36,484 bases of DNA, from the NCBI GenBank assembly GCA_036939975.1, contig JALLPB010000088.1, positions 1 to 36,484 on the forward strand, read 5' to 3'. This DNA comes from Cyclostephanos tholiformis (taxonomy: Eukaryota; Bacillariophyta; Thalassiosirophyceae; Thalassiosirales; Thalassiosiraceae). The notes beneath the pieces are model-generated. The model was given only the letters and a program-made list of their open reading frames with translations, was not told the origin of the DNA and did no database searches. Positions 21,107 to 32,442 of this stretch are shown here, one piece after another. The position numbers and the translations under genes were made by a program. How positions within the stretch are numbered: the stretch's first letter is position 1; each line of letters opens with the position of its first letter.

Positions 21107-22858
21107 ATGAATCGTCGCTTTTTGGCGTCAGTGCCGTGTGTAAAACACCCTTCGATTCGGACCTGGCATTTTCATTTCATATCCGTGCACGCACGGCCAT
21201 TTTCGTCATATAATCATTCCATGGGGACGCTTCATCCTATAGTATCACGCATCCTCCCGCGACCTCCGATCGTGGGCATCCAAATCGATCGGCCTCGTCG
21301 GTATCTGTCCGGGGCGGGACGACGACCGCCACGCTCGATTCGTGCATCGCGATCGAATGGATTCGACGATCTATCGCCATCCCCCATGGCGGCCATTCGG
21401 CGGCATCGCAATAAGTCGACCGGGATCGGCTATTTGGATACGTGGATGGGGCATCGAAATTCCGGAGACGTGAACGCATCGCCCCCGACGACGGTGACAG
21501 GGACGACGGCGCAAACTAATGCCGATGTCACCCCGATATCATCGCGCTCGACGCCGACCGGTATTTTGCGCGTCGCGAATGTTATCACGGACGCGACAAC
21601 GTACGCGTCATCGAATATCTCGCAGTTTCGTCGGCTGCCGTCCGCCACCTATCAAATGCTCTCGGTGAAGCCGACGAGGGCGGATACGCCGGATTCCTTG
21701 TTGGATCGGCTTAGGCAACATGTTGGGGAGGCCTCGAGTGAAATCGAGGATGCAAAAAATATTAACGAGGATGCTGCTGCCGCTCCATCGATAATACCGC
21801 TGGTATTGGACCTATCCGCTTTTCATCCCGATGGATCTCCTCATTCGCCTCACGTCGCGAGGGGTTCGTTGACGAAATTCGTCCAAGCCATTCAATCGTA
21901 CCGGTGGGAGGATAATAATATGACCGCCCGCGTCGTCGGCTTGGCCGATTTGCCCCATTGGATGGCGGAGGAAGCGCGATCGATGAGACTGCCAATTTTT
22001 CGCGGCATCAAACCAAATTTCGACGTCAAGTCGAAATTATCGAGGGAGAAACGGGGAGGCGTCGCTCCTCTCTTGCGACAGAGACGACCCGGTGTTGCCG
22101 CCACGAGCAAATGCGTCGTTGATGATTCATCGACGTTGACCACCACCAATGACGATGCATCTGTCGAGGGTTCCACCGGTATACACATTGTAGGAATGGG
22201 CGCACTTGCCCCTCACGACCAAATAGAAACTAGCACAAAAGTTCACAGGGGATCCATTCGGTCGGGCCAGCTTCTAACCTCTGACCGGTAAGTAGTGTTC
22301 AACGCACGCACGCACGCAAGGTCTGGTGGGTCATGCAATCCTACACATTCGAATGATTTCAATTTCTAGTGTCTCACAACTCGCTCGCAACAAAGGCCAA
22401 ACCAGTCATTGGTGATAATTGGTAGCGTAAATCCCGGCGGGGAGGTTTGGAGCGAGGGCGACGTTTACGTGTTCGGAAAATTGAGAGGGAGAGTGTTGGC
22501 AGGGCTCTCCGATGTCGGAAGGGGCGATTCGAATAACGACAATAGGGAGAATACTAATATTGGGGAGGGCACGGACGTTGGCGCGAGCGTAAAGTCCGTC
22601 GATGGGTATACCAAAAACAACAGCAATAGCACGAAAGATATACGACGAACGGCACCGCCAAACGCAAAGCCAAAGCCGAAGTTCACCAGCAAAATAATAG
22701 CCACTTCCTTCGATCCCGAACTTGTCTGCATTGGGCATAAATTCATGACCGTCGATGATGTCGTAAAATCGTGTGGATTGCTGGACGGCGTAGGTCCCGC
22801 CATGGTAACATTGGACGAGCTTACGGGAGAGCTCCTGTTTGAGAAGATCGAACTCTGA
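21107..22858 (+). CDS. minC: MinC, septum/division-site inhibitor, nuclear-encoded and probably mitochondrial, 2 exons
   Basis: Exon 1 (21107-22287) and exon 2 (22396-22858) are separated by a 108-base GT-AG intron containing ACGC repeats. Together they encode 547 residues. An N-terminal MinC domain spans about residues 185-320: YQMLSVKP, IIPLVLDLSAFHPDG, ARVVGLADLPHWMAEEARSM and LPIFRGIK. The C-terminal beta-helix domain starts near residue 380: RGSIRSGQLL, then SLVIIGSVNPGGEVW, GDVYVFGKLRGRVLAGLSD and IIATSFDPELVCIGH. About 55 Asn/Asp/Lys-rich residues interrupt the usual link between the last two motifs. In bacteria MinC blocks FtsZ polymerisation at wrong sites and is recruited by MinD. 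The first 185 residues are an extra leader. Its start is Arg-rich and nearly free of acid residues, with no hydrophobic signal peptide, which fits a mitochondrial presequence better than diatom plastid targeting. The exon 2 acceptor (CAAAG) was chosen because it alone keeps the MinC frame. Confidence 0.9.
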
Positions 22859-23022
22859 TGGCGATATTCACGAATTGATGTAGACTAGGAAGCATCATTT
22901 CACTCATCTGAACCCTGTCTCGTCATGCATGTGCCGTGCCAAATAAACAATCTTTGGGGCCGCCATAGAACGAAATATATGTATTATAAATATTATATTA
23001 TCGCTGTGCTGTAAAAATACGG
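22859..23022. other. Short convergent gap between minC and the Siva-like gene
   Basis: Only 164 bases lie between the two stop codons, so the 3' untranslated regions probably meet or overlap. The right half is AT-rich. Confidence 0.5.
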
Positions 23023-24324
23023 TCACATCATGTCCATCATGTCGCAATCTGCATTGTCCCTCTTGATATCCCCGCAACGCGCATCGCATTCGAAGCAAAA
23101 GACGCGTTCTTGAACGCTGCTGTCATAATTCACCTTGGTACAAAAGATGCAGAATGCATGTTGGCACATCTCGCACCGTCTCGTGCATGATGCGCAAGTT
23201 GGCTTATCGCAATAACGGCAGGGTGATAATAGGCCCATCGAACGTTTCATCGGATTCGACGATAATTTGATATCTTGGAATGAGTATGGGGGGCAATTGG
23301 GCATTTGCTGCGCCCTGTGGTTATGAGGGTGCGAGGTCGGCCTCCTCGTCGGTTGGAAGTATGCGAATAAAGAATTATTTCGCCGCGGTGGCCGGGGCGT
23401 TTCGGATCCAACGAACGAGTTTTGTGATATGGCAGCGGCGACGCCACAATCCCCGCCGCGATGCGCCTCCAGGGAGCATACGTGGCAGGTACTGGTGGCC
23501 ATCCCGTCGTGTTCACCGATGTCAGTCCTTGTATTTGCGCTATCGGCCACCATCGTCCCACCATTCGCCGCGAGGTGCCAAGGAGATGCTTCGTCGGTCT
23601 CGACGCCAAAATCCGGAGGCGAGAGGAGAGGATATTCCGACATTTCCTCGTCATCGGGTTGAAACGATCGGTGATGATGCGTGCCATCATCCATGCGAGG
23701 GCGTTTCGTCGGCGGCGGACAATCATCGTCGAGGAGCATGCTAAATTCCCCCCCCGAATAGCAATAACCCCTCGCCGAAGCCTGAGCCCAACTCGACGAC
23801 CCGCATCCCATGCGACAAGCCACCGTGGTCCCGACCATGTCATCCCCCCCCCCAGTCTTCTCCTGGAAATATCCCACCGGGGATAAATCATCCACCTCGG
23901 ACGCAGATTCGTAGGCGTAGTCGTCGTCGAAAAAGTCCCGGCAGCTGGCATTGGTGGATCGTGGTAGAGGATCGAAGTTGCCGTCGCAGGCGAGTTCTTC
24001 CTCCGGCATAGGCTCCAACAACGGCCTGGCGATGCCATCGTCATCATCGCCGCCCATTGCGGGCGGCAGGGCCGCGCGATCCACGAATGGGGATACCGTC
24101 GCCGCGAACGACGGGTTCGCGATGTATTGACCGGCGGTGACGCCGGTGGTGCATGATCGCGACGTGACACCCTCCTCCCCCCGAGCCGCCACCCCGGCGG
24201 ATTCGGCCACGAACGATGCGAATGACGTAGGCGTCGTCGTCGTCGACGACGATGCGAGGAGGGGCAAGCCGCGCTTCCTAGCGACGGATGCGCCCGACGT
24301 TGGGGGGGGGGTCCGCGTGATCAT
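23023..24324 (-). CDS. Protein with Siva-like C-terminal cysteine-rich domain
   Basis: A single open frame of 433 residues. The last 65 residues hold ten or more cysteines in CxxC pairs: C369/C372, C377/C380, C384/C387, C392/C395, then C410/C413 after a VNYDSSVQERVFC segment. This spacing and the Y..S...ER.xC tail resemble the zinc-binding C-terminus of Siva family proteins, found in animals and many protists. The preceding 300 or so residues are low complexity, with acidic, Ser/Thr and His/Pro patches and little predicted fold, plus an extra CxxC (CHVC) near residue 280. A basic motif TKRPRMDD may be a nuclear signal. The biological role outside animals is not known to me. The start is the first in-frame ATG; the next downstream ATG is far inside. 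Confidence 0.65.
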   Translation of the reverse strand: MITRTPPPTSGASVARKRGLPLLASSSTTTTPTSFASFVAESAGVAARGEEGVTSRSCTTGVTAGQYIANPSFAATVSPFVDRAALPPAMGGDDDDGIARPLLEPMPEEELACDGNFDPLPRSTNASCRDFFDDDYAYESASEVDDLSPVGYFQEKTGGGDDMVGTTVACRMGCGSSSWAQASARGYCYSGGEFSMLLDDDCPPPTKRPRMDDGTHHHRSFQPDDEEMSEYPLLSPPDFGVETDEASPWHLAANGGTMVADSANTRTDIGEHDGMATSTCHVCSLEAHRGGDCGVAAAISQNSFVGSETPRPPRRNNSLFAYFQPTRRPTSHPHNHRAQQMPNCPPYSFQDIKLSSNPMKRSMGLLSPCRYCDKPTCASCTRRCEMCQHAFCIFCTKVNYDSSVQERVFCFECDARCGDIKRDNADCDMMDMM

Positions 24325-24762
24325 GTTGGGTTGCGCGTCGTGGTGGACGTTTGACGACGGCGTGGCAATGCGTCTCCCCTATCTCTCGGTTTTACGATAC
24401 AAGTCGCTTATTCGCTTGTTCACGACGTCGATCCCTCCTAATACCGATGAACCCCGCGTCGTTTGATGTCATCGAAGTTACTGCTCCCTTTCAGTGTTTT
24501 GTTCTTGACCCTCACATGCACTGATTAATTCAGTACTCTACTCATTACTCCTGAGATTTAGGTGACCACTCTAACAACTATCGTACCCCCCACTCTACTC
24601 TCGCGCCATGTTTCCTCTGCCGAAAGAGATGATGCAGGGCGGGTGCATGGTGTGTAAAATAAAATACGCTAGCAAGGTAGGTACTCTACCATCGTCAATT
24701 ACTTAAAATAGAGAACACAGCGATAATAGTTTTGGTTGTTGTCATTTTTTTAGGAAAAATTG
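24325..24762. other. Region between the Siva-like gene and the MULE, with a possible orphan exon
   Basis: Mostly non-coding. At 24608-24676 there is an ATG followed by 23 open codons (starting MFPLPKEMMQGGCMVCKIK) that end exactly at a strong splice donor, AAG|GTAGGT. The left edge of the transposon lies about 85 bases beyond, so this could be the first exon of a gene cut by the insertion. No continuation was found. Confidence 0.3.
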
Positions 24763-24780
24763 TTCAAATACGTGTTGTTA
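24763..24780 (+). repeat. Candidate left terminal inverted repeat of the MULE
   Basis: TTCAAATACGTGTTGTTA, matching the complement of 29535-29552 at 16 of 18 positions. The position outside the repeat array and the pairing support it. The absence of a flanking duplication leaves doubt. Confidence 0.4.
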
Positions 24781-24857
24781 CGGAAAACCCATTTCACTGC
24801 ACGGGCAAAAAAAAGGGTGAATTCACGAACATAGGATTTCGAATAATGTTTTTAAAT

Positions 24858-25180
24858 GGACATCACGAAATGTAAAATTACATTCCCGGACATCACAAGA
24901 TTATTTTTTGTTTTAATTTGCATCATTTAATGTATTATTTGTTTAATGAGCATCACGAAATAAGGTCAGAAAAACGTCATTAATGAGCATCACGAAAATG
25001 GTCATTTTTTGGTCATTTTGTGGTTGGGTGTCTCACTCGTGAATGGTTCTTGTGTCGTTTTCTCGTAAATTTGTATTATTCCTGAACATCACAAAAAAAA
25101 ATTTGTTGTAAATGAGCATCACAAAACAACATATATTATTTATTTCCATTCACCAAGAAAAACGGTGTTCAAGAACAGCA
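24858..25180 (+). repeat. Left subterminal repeat array (CATCAC units)
   Basis: CATCAC occurs at 24861, 24891, 24951, 24988, 25087 and 25117, usually as GAGCATCACGAAA or GGACATCACRA. An imperfect GAACAGCACAAAAC follows near 25170. All are in one orientation, opposite to the right-hand array. Such arrays are candidate transposase-binding sites. Confidence 0.7.
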
Positions 25181-25321
25181 CAAAACAACAAAAACTGCTT
25201 ATTGTTGTTTTTCCACATTGTTTTTCCACAGCTATCCCGCTAGCTATCATATGTGTGGCTCACCTCTTGCCCATAGCATATCACACCCTGCCATAACAAA
25301 CATCGCACCACACTTATCCCC

Positions 25322-28300
25322 ATGCCAAAGACAAAGAAAGCTGCCCCTACCCGCCTGGGAACATCACCCCAACGGGCATCAAGTAGGATAGCTTCATTGC
25401 AATCACCACGTCGAAAAGTAATTCTCCGTGGATTGGCTGCATCAAACAAGAGACGTGCACCAAAGGGCACGTGTGCAAACCGATTGGCCAATAGGGGTCC
25501 TGACTTCCCTCATGTCTTGTCTCCGGTCAATCACCACGCCGAAGCAGACCATGGTATGGCTGAAGTGCGCAGTGTATCTGTCCGTGTCTGTGATTGGGCA
25601 AGAGTTGGGCTTTGCCAGATTGTTGGAGCTACAGGACCAACTCTTGTTGAATGTCAATTTGCTGGCGGCTGTGATTGTGTTCTCCATCACTTGTGCCAGA
25701 CCGAGTGGGAGAGTAAGGATGAAACTGGTCAGCGGGAGGCTCATGGTACTAGGAAGCTGTGTGCACTTCACCACCCTGCACTACGGCTGTTTGATGTTAG
25801 TACTCCAAAGGCATGCTCAGATGCGGCTATGGCAGATCACAATGAGGCAATCATTACGATGCAGGGAAAAAACAGCAAAAAGAAGGGGACTTTGAAAGGG
25901 GCATCTGCAACAAATAGCATTGCAATTGACGTTGATGACAATTCCACAAATGATGTAGTGGGCACTCATTTGAAAAGGAGTGGGGAAACAATCGAACCAT
26001 CCAAGCCACCCAGTACCACGTACAACAATCTGTCTGACTCTTCTGATGATGAAGATATTCCATTCCTTCATGAGGACAAAGATGATCCTGACTGGCGAAA
26101 CAGTGAAATTTTTAATGACGACAGTGAAGATTCTGAGGGCGATGATTACTATCGTGTTCCCTCTGCAAGGGGAGGTGGTTCTGGGCGTAAATCAAATCCT
26201 GGTCGACCTCCTAAGCCCAACACAGATGGAATGTCCCCTGAAGAGGCTGCTGCAGTGATTCATAAGTGGCGACTTGATTGGAAGAGGCAGCGTGACCTCC
26301 ATCGCCGTACTGCTGCGGCTACTGGGGGTCGTCAAGATTTCGATGTTGACTTAGATATGTCCAGCAGGTTTACTGGAATATGCAATCCTCTATTCCGTAC
26401 TATGGTAGAAGTCTACAACCAACCCCTCCTGGTGGGTCACACATTCCCCACCAAAGAATTAGTCCTTATGAGAATTGCCGAAGAGGCTAATTTGTTTGGA
26501 GTGAGGGTAGGGATCAAGAGGAGTGACCACCTACAGATTAGGGTCCATGCCTATGGGGACCCCTTCCATGTCCATGCATCGTATGGTACATTGTGTGGGT
26601 GGTGGACTGTCACAAAATGTCAAATTCGCTTGGGGCGCAAGGTATATGTCCCCAAGAAGAAGAAGAGGAGTGGCGATGCTCACGAGGGAAGCACCATCTT
26701 TGGATCAGTAGATGACATTATTCTTGATGAATCTGTTCATGATGAACCTCCAGGGCCCAACGAAAGCTTCGAGGACATCTTTGATGATGCAACTGGTGCC
26801 AAGGAAGGTGATGCAGATGAAGATGAAGATGATAGTCCAGATGATCATGATGATACTAAGTCAAATGCACCTTCCAACAACTGTAGGAACAGCCGTGCCA
26901 AGAGCCCCATCAAGTGTAGGTGGTTGGTTCCTATACTGAAGACTGCAGTTGTGGATCGCCCTGGTATGTCGAACAAAGACATGAGACAAATCTTGAAGCC
27001 ATATGTCATTGACATCTTTATGACGCCAGCACTTCTTCAGCTAACCAGGACTACAATTCGAAGAATGGCATTTGGTGATCCTGAGGACAACATCAAGTAC
27101 CTACCAGAATTGGTGCGCCAGCTGCAAGAGGGAGGGCATGATTTCACAATTTGGACCAAGACACCAAGCAGGGTATTGCAGAAGGTGGAAGAGATGATGT
27201 TGGGTGACTATACCAGGCTCATGAAAGCCAAAGGTGTGAAATTGACACAGCAGGACAAGTATGACTTTCTGGACGAATGGAAGTCAGAGAATAGGACTGT
27301 CCTTGAGCAGGCTGGTGTATTGGACATGTCAAGCAAAAGACAGTTCGTCAGTGGCATATTCTTGTCCCTTGCACAAGCACGTGGCACTGTCCCTCTGCTT
27401 CAAAATGTGTATCAAGCTGATGCTGCACACACCAATTTCGGTAAATATACACTCTATTCTTGCTATGGTATTGATGCTAACAGCAATACCTTTCCAGTTG
27501 CGCTTGCTTTGATCTTTGGAAACGAAGACAAGGAGGGATGGGTTCGGTTCTGGGAGTTTGTCAAGAACATACACGGATGTGTCAATCGTCCCATCACCAC
27601 TGTGATCACTGACCAGCAGAAGGGTTCGATTGAGGCCATGAAGGAGGTCATTCCCCAAGCAGTTAACTTTTTCTGTTCTTACCACCGGAAGGAAAACATC
27701 AGGAAGGTGGTCAAGGGTGGTAGTGGAGAATATTCATGCTCCTGGTTCTACAACAAACTGCTTGGCCTGAAGCTACCACACAGCATTGAGATTGCGCGGA
27801 GCACAGATTTATATCACATGGACACACGTGCTGTGGCATATCTGAACAAGGTTCCAGACCACCAACAGTATCCTGCATCAAGATGTGCTCTGACGGAAGG
27901 TGTTTGCATGTTCATGAGAACTGCATCCTCTGCAGTCGAGTCCATGAACAGGGCAAATGCCTCAGTCCGTGAAAGAACAGCTGTCGATCCAATCAATGCA
28001 TGTATTCTATTGCTAAAATTGGAAGGAGAAAGGTTTGGGAAACACCGCGATTTGGCACACAAGCATTCAGAGATATTAACACCCCATGGGATGAAGTTGA
28101 TGACCAAAGCATTTAAGGATGTGAATCCACGCGAATTCGAGATATACATCAACCCCCAGGGGGACAGATTGAGTTGTCGTGTCAATAGAATTATCTCACC
28201 TAACATTTATACCTGCTGGTTCCACGCAATAGAACAGGAGGGATCACTATTTGGGGATTGTACCTGCGGTGTTCCTAGGGTGGATGGCATCCCATGCGAA

Positions 28301-28714
28301 CACATGGTGGCAGTCTGCAAGAGCAAGAAGATTGATGGGCTAAATGAAAACAACATTATGCCCTTGACATACCACACCAGTCTTTGGAGGAAGCAGTATC
28401 CATCAGGAGTCTCTGTTACTTGTGTCACTAACATCGACGATTTGCGAAGGGCAAGCAATCCAAGCAACAAGTTCATGTTGTGCCCTGCAATAAGTGCACC
28501 AAGGAAGGCTGGTCGCCCCAAGGTGATGAAGAGGATCAAGAGCAGTCAGGAGCTGGCTATGGAGAAACTTGTCGAGACGAAGAAGGCAGCAAAGATTGGA
28601 CCACATGATGGATCAAAGTTTGCGCCAGAGGCACGTGGAGATGGAAAGAAGAAGGTGGACGTGGTGATGACAAAGGAAGTGGATGCAAAAAAGAGGAAGC
28701 ACGTCGGAGGTTGA
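25322..28714 (+). CDS. MULE transposase with DDE core and SWIM zinc finger
   Basis: An uninterrupted frame of 1130 residues starts at the first ATG after the left array. The N-terminal region has a Cys/His-rich segment at about residues 90-160 (CQFAGGCDCVLHHLCQ) that may bind DNA, followed by acidic and Gly-rich linkers. The MULE catalytic domain follows, with candidate residues D700 in YQADAAHTNFG, D764 in VITDQQKGSIEA and E873 in SSAVESMNRAN. A SWIM zinc finger lies at C980-x-C982-x9-C992-x-H994 (CTCGVPRVDGIPCEHMVAVC). The C-terminus is Lys-rich with an AT-hook-like or nuclear-signal stretch (RKAGRPKVMKRIK). This order is typical of Mutator transposases. The intact frame and intact repeat arrays suggest that the copy is young or still mobile. 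The composition is less GC-rich than nearby host genes, consistent with a mobile origin. Confidence 0.93.
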   Translation: MPKTKKAAPTRLGTSPQRASSRIASLQSPRRKVILRGLAASNKRRAPKGTCANRLANRGPDFPHVLSPVNHHAEADHGMAEVRSVSVRVCDWARVGLCQIVGATGPTLVECQFAGGCDCVLHHLCQTEWESKDETGQREAHGTRKLCALHHPALRLFDVSTPKACSDAAMADHNEAIITMQGKNSKKKGTLKGASATNSIAIDVDDNSTNDVVGTHLKRSGETIEPSKPPSTTYNNLSDSSDDEDIPFLHEDKDDPDWRNSEIFNDDSEDSEGDDYYRVPSARGGGSGRKSNPGRPPKPNTDGMSPEEAAAVIHKWRLDWKRQRDLHRRTAAATGGRQDFDVDLDMSSRFTGICNPLFRTMVEVYNQPLLVGHTFPTKELVLMRIAEEANLFGVRVGIKRSDHLQIRVHAYGDPFHVHASYGTLCGWWTVTKCQIRLGRKVYVPKKKKRSGDAHEGSTIFGSVDDIILDESVHDEPPGPNESFEDIFDDATGAKEGDADEDEDDSPDDHDDTKSNAPSNNCRNSRAKSPIKCRWLVPILKTAVVDRPGMSNKDMRQILKPYVIDIFMTPALLQLTRTTIRRMAFGDPEDNIKYLPELVRQLQEGGHDFTIWTKTPSRVLQKVEEMMLGDYTRLMKAKGVKLTQQDKYDFLDEWKSENRTVLEQAGVLDMSSKRQFVSGIFLSLAQARGTVPLLQNVYQADAAHTNFGKYTLYSCYGIDANSNTFPVALALIFGNEDKEGWVRFWEFVKNIHGCVNRPITTVITDQQKGSIEAMKEVIPQAVNFFCSYHRKENIRKVVKGGSGEYSCSWFYNKLLGLKLPHSIEIARSTDLYHMDTRAVAYLNKVPDHQQYPASRCALTEGVCMFMRTASSAVESMNRANASVRERTAVDPINACILLLKLEGERFGKHRDLAHKHSEILTPHGMKLMTKAFKDVNPREFEIYINPQGDRLSCRVNRIISPNIYTCWFHAIEQEGSLFGDCTCGVPRVDGIPCEHMVAVCKSKKIDGLNENNIMPLTYHTSLWRKQYPSGVSVTCVTNIDDLRRASNPSNKFMLCPAISAPRKAGRPKVMKRIKSSQELAMEKLVETKKAAKIGPHDGSKFAPEARGDGKKKVDVVMTKEVDAKKRKHVGG

Positions 28715-28825
28715 CGCAGAAGAAGAAATGAATAATGATGCTGTTTAGGTAAATCATGAATTGAGACTGGAGAATTTGTGTGTTAAGTTAACTTGATAAT
28801 GTGTTGTGCAGAAAAATTGGATTTC

Positions 28826-29505
28826 GTGATGTCCATTATTGTACTTTTTTTGAAATGTCATTTTGTGATGTCTATTATCGTAGTTATTACAATAATGTCG
28901 ACACAAAACATTATTATGTGATGTGCAGAAAAATTGTTTTTTTATTTTGTGATGTCCATTAACAAAATAAAATTATGTGATGTGCAGAACAATAATTTTT
29001 TTCATTTTGTGATGTCCATTATTAAAACATAATTATGTGATGTGCAAAAAAATTATTTTTTTCATTTTGTGATGTCCGTTGATGTAATAATTTAAGGATG
29101 TGAAAACAAAAAATAATTATGTGGTGTGCAAAAAAAATGGTTTTTGATTTTGTGATGTCCATTTTGGTAGTATTTGGAATGTTGCTTGGGACCCCTGTCT
29201 GTGGCTCGGCGGGGCCTCCTCCTATCCCAATCCCTCACATGGTTTACAAAATGACCACCAAATATATAATAATCACTAAAATAACAATTCGTGATGTCTA
29301 TTTATAATATTTTTCAATAAGTGATGCTTGTGAAGAGCATTTTTAAGACACCAGTCTTAATTTTAAGACGGTGGGTACAGGAATAGCAAAAACTATTTTG
29401 TGATGCTCATAGATGAAAGAATACGAGGTAATCCGTGAATCAATTAACCCTAATGGAGAGGTTTGTGGTCAGTTTGGGGCCTCTTTTTGGACCTTTTTCG
29501 TGATG
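28826..29505 (+). repeat. Right subterminal repeat array (GTGATG units)
   Basis: GTGATG occurs at about 28826, 28865, 28918, 28949, 28977, 29009, 29037, 29069, 29152, 29291, 29321, 29400 and 29500, with a GTGGTG variant near 29121. From 28918 to 29160 two forms alternate every 30 or so bases, GTGATGTGCA and GTGATGTCCATT, making a tandem unit of about 60 bases. The orientation is inverted relative to the left array. Confidence 0.8.
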
Positions 29506-29534
29506 CTCATTAAATCTTACTTTTTTTTGATAAC

Positions 29535-29552
29535 TAACAACACGTAAGTGAA
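29535..29552 (-). repeat. Candidate right terminal inverted repeat of the MULE
   Basis: The complement reads TTCACTTACGTGTTGTTA and pairs with 24763-24780. It lies just beyond the last GTGATG unit and only 89 bases before the next gene's start codon, so the transposon may supply part of that gene's upstream region. Confidence 0.4.
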
Positions 29553-29640
29553 GAGACCTCCCATAAAAAATAACATGTGTACCTCTAGAGAGAAAAAATA
29601 AGGAATATAATAATAATTGTCCCACCACTACCGGGTAAAG

Positions 29641-32048
<2,408 letters not shown>

Positions 32049-32442
32049 AAATTATGTCTAGCTTGAGAGAGGGAACAATAAAGACTATACCTCTGGTGCT
32101 GGAAGAAGATATGAAATGCAAATATAAATTCTGGTATAGCAGTGGTTTTTGTACCGTCGCAAACTGACTCTCAACACAGCTAGACAAGCGGTGACAGTGG
32201 AGGACAAGACAACATCGTTAGCTCAAGTTGGTGCCAGAGGAAACGAGTTGATTTATTCAATTTCTTCGGATTACGTGGAGTGTCTATGATTCGTAGATAC
32301 AGGTCAATATGAATAATATTCGGCCATCCTACACACGATTTATTTGTCAACTCAGCATCAATTCATAGACAGATGGCCTTCCCCTACATTTTTATCAGGC
32401 ACGCACAGCAACTAATACGTAGTGTTACAAAGATAATTCTCC
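32049..32442. other. Convergent intergenic region, nothing recognised
   Basis: This lies between the TrhO-RRM and coiled-coil gene stops. AATAAA at 32077-32082, 29 bases after the stop codon, may be a polyadenylation signal for the TrhO-RRM gene. No RNA gene or repeat was recognised. Confidence 0.4.

Larger units (their letters stand above)
24763..29552 (+). mobile_element. Mutator-like (MULE) DNA transposon with subterminal repeat arrays
   Basis: A complete MULE transposase gene is flanked by oppositely oriented repeat arrays. CATCAC-type units lie on the plus strand to the left, and GTGATG-type units lie on the plus strand to the right. The outermost candidate terminal inverted repeat is 18 bases with 16 matches: 24763-24780 against the complement of 29535-29552, sharing TACGTGTTGTTA exactly. 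No convincing 8-11 base target-site duplication flanks these ends, so the exact termini are uncertain. Base composition of the flanks is far more AT-rich than the neighbouring host genes. Confidence 0.75.

Noticed and set aside
24815..29450. Alternative MULE ends at GGGTGAATTCACG and its partner ATTAACCC
   Set aside because: The match is weak and gapped, and a GTGATG unit at 29500 lies outside it. The 24763/29552 pair encloses all units and matches better.
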